A stretch of 64,000 bases of DNA. It comes from Streptomyces sp. BK340 (GTDB lineage Bacteria; Actinomycetota; Actinomycetes; Streptomycetales; Streptomycetaceae). The DNA lies in contig NZ_VISR01000015.1 in assembly GCF_007827595.1 (NCBI RefSeq), positions 62,001-126,000 on the forward strand, given 5' to 3'. Made by a program: the position numbers and the translations under genes. The notes under the pieces were generated by a model that did not search any database, was not told the origin of the DNA, and saw nothing but the letters and a program-made list of their open reading frames with translations. This document shows, one piece after another, positions 1 through 7,383 of this stretch (its first letter is position 1; each line of letters begins with the position of its first letter).

Positions 1-236
1 CCGTGCTCGGTGCGCACGAGTTCGGCCAGGTGTGCCACGTCTTCGGGGTCGGACACATCCGACCGGACCACCGACAGACCCTTGTCGATCTCCTGCAGTG
101 CTTGGTTCGCGGATTCCTCGTCACTGCGGAACGTCGCGACCACCCGGAATCCCATCCGGGTGAGTCTGCGGCTGAATGCGAGTCCGATTCCCTTGGTTCC
201 GCCGGTGACGAGAGCCAACTTGTCCGGTGATTGCAC
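1..236 (-). CDS. Short-chain dehydrogenase/reductase, 3' end beyond window
   Basis: This is the N-terminal part (78 codons) of an NAD(P)-dependent SDR oxidoreductase; the rest lies left of the window. Translation from a GTG at 236 gives MQSPDKLALVTGGTKGIG, so the Rossmann cofactor motif TGxxxGIG is at residues 11-18. A basic residue in the following strand (FRSDEES) and the SDVSDPEDV segment, equivalent to the Asp-x-x-Asp adenine contact of SDRs, follow at the expected spacing. The GTG was chosen because a G-rich stretch about 5 nt upstream can act as a ribosome binding site and no ATG precedes the motif. The gene runs the same way as the O-methyltransferase upstream of it, so both may belong to one secondary-metabolism locus, but a 427-nt gap separates them. 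The substrate cannot be told. Confidence 0.8.
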   Translation of the reverse strand, partial: MQSPDKLALVTGGTKGIGLAFSRRLTRMGFRVVATFRSDEESANQALQEIDKGLSVVRSDVSDPEDVAHLAELVRTEH

Positions 237-663
237 ACAAACCCCCGTTGCATAGGTTGCGCAGTGCGGCACCGATGGCCGCACGCCGACGCCGGGCACG
301 ACTCATGGATCGGCCGACGCCTCGTCCGTCGTGGTGCGTCCTGCATGTTTTCCGGCCCTGGGCCGGTGATCACAGTCCGGGAACGCGCCCCGCGTCCCGA
401 CCGTGTTCGAATCGCCGGCCGCCACGGAAGTGCCGGATTCCCGCACGGCGAGCCGACCGCCGACGGGGTGCAGCGTGGGCGGGGCGTCTTATTCCGTGCA
501 AACGCTGCTCACCCCTGGAGGGCAGGGGGAGACGCGGCGGCCGGTATGCCCGGGCGGCGGGAGAGCGGCCGGTGATCGCCCGCGTCGCGCCGTCCTGTCC
601 CCGAAGGCGGCCACGGCTCAGGTCATGCCGGTGCCGCCCCGTGGTGAGGGAACCTGCGGCGAC
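237..663. other. Intergenic gap, no gene seen
   Basis: These 427 nt lie between the end of the O-methyltransferase and the start of the SDR gene. The open frames here overlap each other without codon-bias support and match no family I recognise. A promoter for the SDR gene is likely near 240-300, but I see no clear -10/-35 pair. Confidence 0.4.
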
Positions 664-1716
664 TCAGCCGGCCACGGGCTTGCGGGCGCGGAGGATGACG
701 TCGAACCGCCCGGGATACTGGCGGTCCATCGGCTCGAAGCCCGCTTCGGTGTACCACCGCTCGAATTCGCGTGGCGTGTACGTGCGGCCTTCGGGCGACG
801 CGATCGTCTGGACGTACGCCGACATGAACGCGGCGTGGGTAGGGCCGGTCTCCTCGTCGTCCTGAGCGCAGGCGACGATCACCATGTGGCCACCCGGCTC
901 CAGCGCGCGGTAGGTCTTCGCAAAGAGGGTGCGGACCTGCTCCGGGGACCAGATCTCGAGGAAGCGTGAGTACACGACGCAGTCGTGGGACGTGGGGAAC
1001 TCGTCCTGCCAGATGTCGGTTCCGACGGCGCGGACCCGCTCGGACAGGCCGGACTCGGCGATCCGCTCGTTCGCCATCTGCGCCACGTTCGGGAGTTCGA
1101 GGATGGTCGCCTCGAGGTGGGGCCACCGCTGGGCGAAGCCGATGGCATTGGTCCCAGTCCCCCCGCCGACGTCCAGCACCTTGTGGTACGACGAGAAGTC
1201 CACGGCGTTGACCAGGTCCTCGACCACCGAGCGGCTCTGGTGGTCCATCATGGCGGTGAAGACCTGTTCGAGGTTCTTGTCCTCGGCGAGGAGCTCGTAC
1301 AGTGTGGTCGCGGACGATCCGGCGAGCAGCTCGCGGTCCAGCCCCAGGTTCGTGTCGTCCACCAGCGATTCGTACAGCCAGCTCATCGGCCGGTACAGCA
1401 TCTCGTGGGTGTAGCGGATGATGACGGGCATGAACTCGTCGGGATCGCCCGCCACGAGATCGGTCGCGGCGGTGTTGTGATACCCGTCGCCGTCCTTGCG
1501 CACGAGGCCGAAGGCACAGCAGCCGAGCATCAGCACATGTCCCGCGCGTTCTTGCAGACCTAACGCGCCGGTGATCTCTTCTAGGGTGCTGCCCGGCTGC
1601 TCCTTGAGCAGGGTGAACAGCTTCAGACGCAGTGCGGCGTGCAGGAACGGGAACCGGAAGCTGGTGTACACCAGATTCCACAGCTCGTCCATGGCGGCCG
1701 CGGACGGTTCGGTCAT
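664..1716 (-). CDS. SAM-dependent O-methyltransferase, plant-type (Methyltransf_2)
   Basis: The 350-aa protein has the two-part layout of small-molecule O-methyltransferases that act in polyketide and other secondary-metabolite tailoring. Residues about 10-110 form a winged-helix dimerisation domain (FRFPFLHAALRLKLF, then the EITGALGL helix). Residues about 170-345 form the Rossmann methyltransferase domain, with the SAM-binding glycine loop DVGGGTG at 182-188 and ALEPGGHMVIV later. ATG at 1716 follows a GGGGGA stretch and gives the normal family length. It is followed by an SDR gene on the same strand. The methyl acceptor cannot be deduced. The enzyme class is well supported; membership of a biosynthetic cluster is inference. 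Confidence 0.85.
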   Translation of the reverse strand: MTEPSAAAMDELWNLVYTSFRFPFLHAALRLKLFTLLKEQPGSTLEEITGALGLQERAGHVLMLGCCAFGLVRKDGDGYHNTAATDLVAGDPDEFMPVIIRYTHEMLYRPMSWLYESLVDDTNLGLDRELLAGSSATTLYELLAEDKNLEQVFTAMMDHQSRSVVEDLVNAVDFSSYHKVLDVGGGTGTNAIGFAQRWPHLEATILELPNVAQMANERIAESGLSERVRAVGTDIWQDEFPTSHDCVVYSRFLEIWSPEQVRTLFAKTYRALEPGGHMVIVACAQDDEETGPTHAAFMSAYVQTIASPEGRTYTPREFERWYTEAGFEPMDRQYPGRFDVILRARKPVAG

Positions 1717-3020
1717 GGTGATCCCCCTTGGCTGGCCTCAGGTACGCACCTTCGGCCGATTCGTGGTGGAGTCAGGCATCGTCCGGGTTGTGGCGATCGA
1801 CGGGCGCTCGGGCGGACACACGCAGGGGCAGCGGATCACCGCCCGCAGTCGGGTCTCGCCTTGCTCCGCCTCGGACGTGAACTACGTCCGTGTGCAGCGG
1901 TCGGCGGGCGGAGATCGTCCTCGCGGGCACGCGGGGCAGCGGCGACCTCGTCGAGTGCGGCGAGGCGTGGGCCGGCTCCGCTGCGTCCTGGCAACGGCCA
2001 TGGCCCGACGACGCTGGCATCGGGTGAGCGGCGTCGCCTCTCCGCCCTCTCCTGCATCGTCAGCACCTCCCTTTGCAACAGGCAACATCACACTCGGGGG
2101 GTTACACAAGACCTTTTGAGTCGCCACCACTTCCTCGATGGCGTGAATCGTGCGGCGTTCTCCGCCGTATCCCTTCACTCCTGGCCTCTGATGCGTTCGA
2201 CAACAAGGCCAAAAATTGTCCGTTGAAGGAAGCGGTGGATAGCCGGACCGTGTTCCCGGCTCGGGCAGAAGGCCGGAACAATCATCAACCGGTCGGCGCA
2301 CGCGCTTGTGGCGGGCTTCGGCGGCTGGTCGCGGCGCCATCGGCCGGCTCGGCGTCCGTGTCCGCCCGCCCCCGGAGCCCCGGTGCGCGCATCGGTCTGG
2401 CGCAGGAGGTCTCCCGCGCGGCCGCGACCGATTCTTCCAGCCGTCCCGGTGCGGGTCTCGGTGCGGCCTGGGTCCGGGCGTCCAGCGCAACAACTGACCT
2501 GGTTGCCAAGAGAGTTCAACGAGCGGCGTGCGCGCCGGCCGGGGAGCCGGGACCGCATCTCGACCGGCCTCGCGGGGCGTCCGAGGGGGTGATCCGGCGG
2601 CGGTACCTCGTCATGGGCGCCCCCGGCTGCGAGTGATCCCGCACGAAGTCCCGGGACCGCACCCGGGCCTCCCGCCCTCCTCCGACCCACGAGAACAAGA
2701 AGAGCAGGCCGATTTCGGCGGCGCCTTTTCCCGGCAGGCCCAAGGCCAAGCAATGCACTGTGGGATCTGACTGAAATCCATCGCTGTACGTCCGAGATTG
2801 AACCCTGTGAGTCTGCAGTTCGGACGTCGCCCCAACTGGGCCTGCGGACATGGGTGTTCAGGCGTTCGTCTGCTCTGAGCAGAAAACAGACGGAGCCGCG
2901 ATCCGTGCCGTGTGAACGTGTTAACTTCGAATGAGTCCGGGGAAGGCGAGTTCAACCCCTCGCGCACCCGACGCAGTTTCCCCCGGGACGCCTGGGGCTC
3001 GGTCAAGGACAGGGGTATTC
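1717..3020. other. 1.3-kb gap with degenerate sequence and the divergent promoter region
   Basis: No convincing gene is seen between the O-methyltransferase start and the first clpP. The reading frames here give Arg/Pro-rich products without family resemblance and GC3 does not favour any. The stretch contains the word GATGGCGTGAATCG at 2137-2150 and, at about 2206-2260, a sequence about two-thirds identical to 6408-6460, so part of it looks like decayed mobile-element DNA. The clpP control region, with a palindrome at 2868-2884, occupies the right end. Confidence 0.5.
2868..2884 (+). promoter_or_regulatory. PopR-like palindromic operator upstream of clpP3-clpP4
   Basis: The sequence GTCTGCTCTGAGCAGAA contains a perfect palindrome (TCTGCTC-T-GAGCAGA) about 140 nt before the first clpP start. 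As I recall it, the S. lividans activator PopR binds TTCTGCC-N3-GGCAGAA upstream of clpP3. The site here keeps TCTGC-N5-GCAGAA at the same spacing. No popR-like gene is present nearby, so regulator identity is inference. Confidence 0.5.
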
Positions 3021-3659
3021 ATGAGTGACGCAAAGTTCCACAACCCGGCACCGTCTGCCTACAGCCCCAACGGCGGTGCCGCGTTCGGTGACCAGATCTA
3101 CAATCGCCTGCTCAGCGACCGCATCATTTTCCTGGGCAAGGAAGTCGACGACGAAATCGCGAACCAGATCACGGCTCAGATGCTCACCTTGGCCGCTGAC
3201 ACGGACCAGGACATCTACCTGTACATCAACTCCCCCGGCGGCTCGGTGATGGCCGGCCTCGCGATCTACGACACGATGCAGTACATCCACAACGACGTCG
3301 TCACCGTCGCCATGGGGTTCTGCGCGTCCATGGGCCAGTTCCTGCTCACGGCCGGCACGCCGGGGAAGCGGTTCTCCCTGCCGCACACCAGGATCCTCAT
3401 GCACCAGCCGTCAGCCGGGCTCTCGGGTTCCGTGACGGACATCAAGATCCACGCCAAGCAGATGCTGGAAACGAAGCGGGAGATGGCCGAGCTGATCGCC
3501 CATCACTCAGGCCAGACCTTCGAGCAGATCACCAAGGACTCGGACAGGGACCACTGGTTCACGCCCGCCCAGGCCAAGGAGTACGGCCTCATCGACGACA
3601 TCATGACCCACGCCTCCGGGGCGCCTGGCAAGGCCTTCCAGCACGCGTCCGCTCGTTGA
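3021..3659 (+). CDS. clpP3: ATP-dependent Clp protease proteolytic subunit, ClpP3-like
   Basis: This 212-aa serine peptidase should form part of the heptameric double ring that degrades proteins fed by Clp ATPases in the cytoplasm. The nucleophile is Ser103 in GFCASMG and the catalytic His is His128 in ILMHQPS; the Asp falls in the DSDRD segment near 173-177. The SPGGS oxyanion-region motif lies near 71-75. ATG at 3021 was chosen because CAGGGGT precedes it and it gives family length; an upstream ATG at 2931 would add 30 residues with no homology. The next gene is a second clpP starting 44 nt after its stop. The pairing and the PopR-like palindrome upstream suggest the clpP3-clpP4 operon of streptomycetes rather than clpP1-clpP2; the symbol is by that context only. 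Confidence 0.85.
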   Translation: MSDAKFHNPAPSAYSPNGGAAFGDQIYNRLLSDRIIFLGKEVDDEIANQITAQMLTLAADTDQDIYLYINSPGGSVMAGLAIYDTMQYIHNDVVTVAMGFCASMGQFLLTAGTPGKRFSLPHTRILMHQPSAGLSGSVTDIKIHAKQMLETKREMAELIAHHSGQTFEQITKDSDRDHWFTPAQAKEYGLIDDIMTHASGAPGKAFQHASAR

Positions 3660-3703
3660 CCGCCCGGTGGAACACCCCCCTGCGCACGGAGGTACCGCGC
3701 TCA

Positions 3704-4357
3704 GTGAAGCCCTTTGAACACACGTCCCAGCACCGGGGCGTGCCCATGACCGGTCGTTACGTCGTTCCGCACTTCGTGGAACGCACCTCGCAGGGAACCA
3801 GGGAACTGGATCCTTACGGCAAACTCTTCAGTGAACGGGTGGTCTTCCTCGGGCACCAGGTCGACGACACGTCGGCCAACGACGTCATGGCACAGCTGCT
3901 CTGCCTGGAGGCCATGGACCCGGATCGGGACATCTCCCTCTACATCAATTCACCCGGGGGCTCCTTCACGGCGTTCACCGCCATCTACGACACCATGCAG
4001 TTCGTCAAGCCGGACATCCAGACCGTCTGCCTGGGTCAGGCGACCTCCGCCGCCGCGGTGATCCTCGCCGCGGGCACAGCGGGGAAGCGGATGGCGCTGC
4101 CGAACGCCCGGATCCTCATTCAGCAGCCCGCCCACGAGGGAAGTCAGGGGCAGATATCCGACCTCGAGATCCAGGCCACGGAGGTCGAACGGCTGCGTCT
4201 GCTCATGGAGCGGGTCCTGGCGGAACACACCGGGCAATCGCTGGAGCGGATCTCCAACGACATCGAGAGGGACAGGTTCTTCACGTCGCCGGAGGCGAAG
4301 GCGTACGGGCTGATCGACCAAGTGGTGTCGCCGCGGTCGGTCGTCGGCGTGTCCTGA
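3704..4357 (+). CDS. clpP4: ClpP4-like Clp protease subunit with catalytic His replaced by Gln
   Basis: This 217-aa ClpP-family protein keeps the fold signatures INSPGGS and DTMQF and the nucleophile Ser115 in GQATSAAA. At the position of the catalytic His (MIHQP in ordinary ClpP) it reads ILIQQPA, that is Gln140. The DNA there is att cag cag ccc, so this is not a reading error on my side. The acidic IERDRF segment is present. Without His it probably cannot cleave by itself and may act like the ClpR-type subunits of cyanobacteria, in mixed rings with the ClpP3-like partner. GTG at 3704 was chosen for the GGAGG at 3688-3692; a TTG at 3656 overlapping the previous stop or an ATG at 3746 are alternatives. 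Confidence 0.8.
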   Translation: MKPFEHTSQHRGVPMTGRYVVPHFVERTSQGTRELDPYGKLFSERVVFLGHQVDDTSANDVMAQLLCLEAMDPDRDISLYINSPGGSFTAFTAIYDTMQFVKPDIQTVCLGQATSAAAVILAAGTAGKRMALPNARILIQQPAHEGSQGQISDLEIQATEVERLRLLMERVLAEHTGQSLERISNDIERDRFFTSPEAKAYGLIDQVVSPRSVVGVS

Positions 4358-4396
4358 TGCCCCTGCGGTCCGGTACCTGTGCGACCGCCGGCCGGA

Positions 4397-5122
4397 TCAC
4401 TCCGTCACGGGCAGGCACTCGGCGAGCAGGCCGACGACGTCGCGCCACGCTCGCTGCGCATGCAGCGGGTGGTAGCCGACGCCGGGGCGCACGGCGTGCT
4501 CGACCGGGGGATGGTGGAAGGCGTGCAAGGCGCCGCCGTACACCACGAGCCGCCAGTCGACGCCCGCGGCCTGCATCTCCGCGGTGAACGCATCCCGTTG
4601 CGCGGGCGGCATGATCGGGTCCTGCGACCCGACGCCGGCCCACACCGGGCACCGGATGCGCGCCGCCTCGCCCGGCTGCCCCGTGAGCAGTGCGTTGACC
4701 GTCCCGATCGCGCGCAGGTCGACGCCGTCACGTCCCAGTTCCAGCGCGATCGCTCCCCCGGTGCCGTAGCCCACGGCAGCGATCCGGTCGGGATCGGTCC
4801 GCGGTTCGGCGCGCAGCACCTTGAGCGCCGCGTGGCCGATGTCCCTTATCCGGTCGGGGTCGGCGAGCAGCGGCATCACGTGCGCCAGCATCTCCTCCGG
4901 GTCGGTGAACCAGCGCCCGCCGTTGATGTCGAAGGCCAGCGCCACGTATCCGAGCTCGGCCAGGGCGTCGGCCCGGCGACGCTGGAAGTCGTTCAGCCCG
5001 GTCCCCTCGGGCCCGACGAGCACCGCGGGCCGGCGGTCGGCACCGGCGGGGAGCGCAAGGTGCCCGATCATCGTCAGGCCGTCGGCCGGATACTCGACCG
5101 TGCGCGTGGTAACCGTCGTCAT
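4397..5122 (-). CDS. Dienelactone-hydrolase-like alpha/beta hydrolase lacking the nucleophile
   Basis: The 241-aa protein has the dienelactone hydrolase layout: strand then GPEGTGLND oxyanion region near 38-45, an FDINGG segment near 64-69, an acid residue at Asp168 in GSQDPIM and His200 in GALHAFH. The nucleophile elbow, normally G-x-Cys-x-G-G, reads GYGTGG at 118-123, so Gly120 stands where the Cys should be. A classical hydrolase triad is therefore absent unless another residue substitutes. ATG at 5122 gives family length. It is convergent with the clpP pair, with 39 nt between the stops. A binding or non-hydrolytic role, or a decayed enzyme, are possible; the intact frame and normal codon use argue for a conserved function. 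Confidence 0.7.
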   Translation of the reverse strand: MTTVTTRTVEYPADGLTMIGHLALPAGADRRPAVLVGPEGTGLNDFQRRRADALAELGYVALAFDINGGRWFTDPEEMLAHVMPLLADPDRIRDIGHAALKVLRAEPRTDPDRIAAVGYGTGGAIALELGRDGVDLRAIGTVNALLTGQPGEAARIRCPVWAGVGSQDPIMPPAQRDAFTAEMQAAGVDWRLVVYGGALHAFHHPPVEHAVRPGVGYHPLHAQRAWRDVVGLLAECLPVTE

Positions 5123-5299
5123 GAGACGGGACTTTAGTGATCCAGGTCACCTCAACGGTGCTGCCGCGCCGACCGCACTCCGCGTCCATCCGCAGCGTCC
5201 TCGCGATGCCCTCGTCCGGGTCGGCTCGTGTCGTACGCGGCGCGGCGGTCGCGGCAGGCGACCCGGCCGGGCAAGGGGTGTTCCGGGCAGTGGCCGCGC

Positions 5300-5655
5300 C
5301 TACCGCGTCACCCGCACCGGGGCCGACAACACCGTGACCTGGTCCAGTTCGGACACCCGGATCGTCGCCCTCACCGTCCAGGTTCCGGGGTGGGAGAGGG
5401 CGAAGGAGTCGGCGGACCGGTAGCCGCCACGGTCGGTGACGTGGGTGTCGAGGGGGCCCACGTGCCGGCCGGTGAGGGTCAGGGTGAGGCGCGGTTCGGG
5501 GACGGTGGACAGACCCCCGTCGGGCCCGTAGACCACCGCCTGCCACCGAGGTGCGGCCGACGCGGCCGGGGTCCGGCGTGATCCGGACCTTGCCCCGGCC
5601 GCCGGTGGTGCCGACGTCGAACGGGATGGTGGTGACCGCGGCCGTCAGGAGACCT
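5300..5655 (-). pseudogene. C-terminal remnant of a CopD/YcnJ-like copper transport protein
   Basis: Read on the minus strand, the stretch about 5655-5560 gives TTIPFDVGTTGGRGKV and 5536-5300 gives VGPLDTHVTDRGGYRS followed by GTWTVRATIRVSELDQ. This is the pattern I know from the periplasmic C-terminal domain of CopC/CopD and YcnJ-type copper import proteins. The two parts are in different frames, with the shift near 5545-5560, and the whole membrane part that should precede them is missing, replaced by transposase sequence. The piece is therefore a truncated, frameshifted remnant. The family call rests on pattern memory and could be tested with one profile search. Confidence 0.55.
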
Positions 5656-5748
5656 GCCGTGGAGAGGCCGGACGACGGTGTCCCGTTCCCGCCCGCCCCG
5701 GTGGCGGCGCGGCCGGGAACGGTACTGCTGAGCCCGGGAACGGTACTG

Positions 5749-6105
5749 GTGAGCAGGGTCGCGCAGACCCTCTCCCTGGTCGACGGCATCCCGCCCGTGG
5801 CCGGTAAGCCCGGCCGCCCGCGTCGTCGGCCGGACGCCGTGCTCGGCGACAAGGGCTACGACCGCAACCCCGACCGCCATGAACTGCGCAGGCGCCGGAT
5901 CCTGCCGGTGATCTCCCGCAAGGGCGCCCCCGACATCCAGGGCCTGGGAAAGCTCCGCCATGTCGTCGAGCGGACCTTCTCGCTCCTGCACCACTTCAAG
6001 CGCCTGGCCGTCCGCTGGGAACGACGCCTCGACCTGCACGACGCCTTCGTCTCCCCGGCCTGCGGCCTCATCTGCTGGAGACGCCTCAAGAAAGCCCGAC
6101 CATGA
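5749..6105 (+). pseudogene. IS5-type transposase, C-terminal fragment
   Basis: The last 110 or so codons read like the end of a DDE transposase of the IS5 group: DGIPPVAG, then RPRRRPDAVLGDKGYDRN (DDE_Tnp_1 region with the second catalytic Asp context), SRKGAPDIQGLGKLRHVVER (the third acidic residue is the Glu of VER), and HHFKRLAVRWERR. The N-terminal two thirds are absent; the frame upstream is the antisense of the CopD-like remnant. The fragment is thus a dead end of an insertion, fused by chance to upstream sequence. Confidence 0.75.
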
Positions 6106-6157
6106 TCGTGTTACGAGGTCATAGGGGCATCAACCTCAACACTCATCTCGCCGCCGG

Positions 6158-6212
6158 ATGCGCCGCTGCATCGCCGACCGACCGCGACTGGCTCACCGTC
6201 TACCGGCTACCC
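6158..6212 (+). mobile_element. IS630-type transposase fragment, decayed
   Basis: The stretch from the ATGCGCCGCT word at 6158 to about 6209 matches the DNA of the larger IS630-type remnant at 9895-9942 almost base for base (ACTGGCTCACCGTCTACC is identical in both), apart from a small insertion and a few substitutions. Only this part of the transposase is left, immediately before where the DLNPVEG motif should come. Confidence 0.65.
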
Positions 6213-6297
6213 GTTGACGCGTTCTGTCCGAATGACGAATCCGTTTAGGTCGCGATGCACCACGAGACAACACCAACCCCGAGAACCGCGCAAGACC

Positions 6298-6332
6298 ATT
6301 CACGCCCCAACCCCCTCATTGATGGCGTGAAT
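6298..6332. repeat. Inverted repeat ATTCACGCC/GGCGTGAAT, possible IS terminus
   Basis: ATTCACGCC at 6298-6306 and GGCGTGAAT at 6324-6332 are perfect complements with a 17-nt loop. The right arm is part of GATGGCGTGAATCG (6321-6334), which recurs exactly at 2137-2150. Its complement begins CGATTCAC, a word also found at 10124-10131 just past the other IS630-type remnant. This fits a transposon end. Confidence 0.45.
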
Positions 6333-6659
6333 CGATCGCTTCCACCTCTGCACGCCTATATTTTTTGACCGAAGGAGCCCCGATCCTGGCCCCAGACTGA
6401 GCATCAAGGGGCTGAAAATTACCCATTGGATAGAGCGTCAGATAGCTGGATCATCTTTCCAAAATGGACAGGTCGCCGGATTGAGGCGTCCCATTCGTCG
6501 ACTACAGTCGAGGATCCGCTCCGGAACATGTCTGCGAGACGCGCAAGCGCCGAAGAAGACCAAAAAGTATTCGGCCGACCATGGGGCGTCCTGTATTTTT
6601 TGATGCCGTCCGCAGCCACATCCATGATCCGGAGCCGACCCAACCCACAAGGAGCCTTG

Positions 6660-7376
6660 GTGTACCTCCGGTTGCTCGACGCAAAGTTCAATGATCCCGC
6701 CTACGACGCCTATCTCGAAGCCCAGCAGCGCGCTTATTCCGCGACCGGCTACGAGACGGTGACGAAGTACGGAAGCACGGACCCGCGCACTACTCGCGAC
6801 CCGGTGAGTTACCTTGCTGTTTTCGACGAGACGGCAGGCGACGAGGGCGGGCGGCTCGTCGGCGGTATCCGCATCCACCGGAAAATAGCGGGCCAGCTGC
6901 CGTCCGAGATCCACCTCGCGAGCCAGGATTTCAACGATGCCTTGGCGGACGAAGTCGCCGCCGGCGAGTCGGTGGCAGAGATCTGCGGCACCTGGGCGGA
7001 AAACGACTGGAGGGGCCGCAACCTCTCGTCCCTGCTGTGCTTCGCCTCCGTCGTGGCGGCTCAGCGACTGGGGGCAACCGTGATCTGTGGCAGCGGCCCC
7101 ACTAAACGAATCAAGGGGTACGAACGGGGCGGTCTCCGTTTCCGGCATGACCGCCCCCTGCACGACCGCCCCTTTCCGGGCATCACGGCGTACTACTTCA
7201 TCAACCGGGCCGCGGCCATCCGCCATCGCGAGGAGCGATTGACCAATGCGGCGGTGCTGCTGGACCGCGCCCTGGACGAAGCGCCCCTTATCCCCACCGA
7301 CGTGGCCCGCGCCGTCGCCGAGAAACTCGGCCTCGGGCACTCCACCTCCCCGGCATCCGTAGGCAACGCACGTTAG
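6660..7376 (+). CDS. GNAT-like acyltransferase (FeeM/autoinducer-synthase-like fold)
   Basis: The 238-aa protein starts at GTG 6660 after AAGGAG (6649-6654). The open frame continues upstream but without codon bias. Residues about 20-70 (AQQRAYSATGY, GSTDPRTTRDP) and the strand GGRLVGGIRIHRK recall the GNAT-related long-chain acyl transferases such as FeeM and LuxI. CGTWAENDWRGRNLSSLL looks like the GNAT acyl-CoA loop, followed by ATVICGSGP and FPGITAYYFI near the C-terminus. I am confident of a GNAT-superfamily relation, not of the substrate. The stop TAG at 7374 sits inside the ribosome binding site of the next gene, 7 nt before its ATG, so the two are almost surely cotranslated and act together. 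Confidence 0.65.
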   Translation: MYLRLLDAKFNDPAYDAYLEAQQRAYSATGYETVTKYGSTDPRTTRDPVSYLAVFDETAGDEGGRLVGGIRIHRKIAGQLPSEIHLASQDFNDALADEVAAGESVAEICGTWAENDWRGRNLSSLLCFASVVAAQRLGATVICGSGPTKRIKGYERGGLRFRHDRPLHDRPFPGITAYYFINRAAAIRHREERLTNAAVLLDRALDEAPLIPTDVARAVAEKLGLGHSTSPASVGNAR

Positions 7377-7383
7377 GAGATCA

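Larger units (their letters stand above)
6106..6659. other. Gap with IS remnant and leader of the GNAT gene
   Basis: No intact gene is seen. The left part holds the IS630-type remnant at 6158-6212 and an inverted repeat at 6298-6332. The right part (about 6330-6640) is visibly poorer in GC than the rest of the window, which hints at imported DNA. It should hold the promoter of the GNAT gene. The open frame that could extend that gene upstream to 6426 has AT-rich codons unlike the gene body. Confidence 0.5.

Noticed and set aside
2073..2636. 187-codon open frame in the gap before clpP3
   Set aside because: Arg/Pro/Ser-rich product, no ribosome site, no GC3 bias and a competing frame on the other strand.
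5123..5299. Minus-strand frame ending GSTVEVTWITKVPS
   Set aside because: Continues into frames with no family resemblance; not enough to claim a gene.
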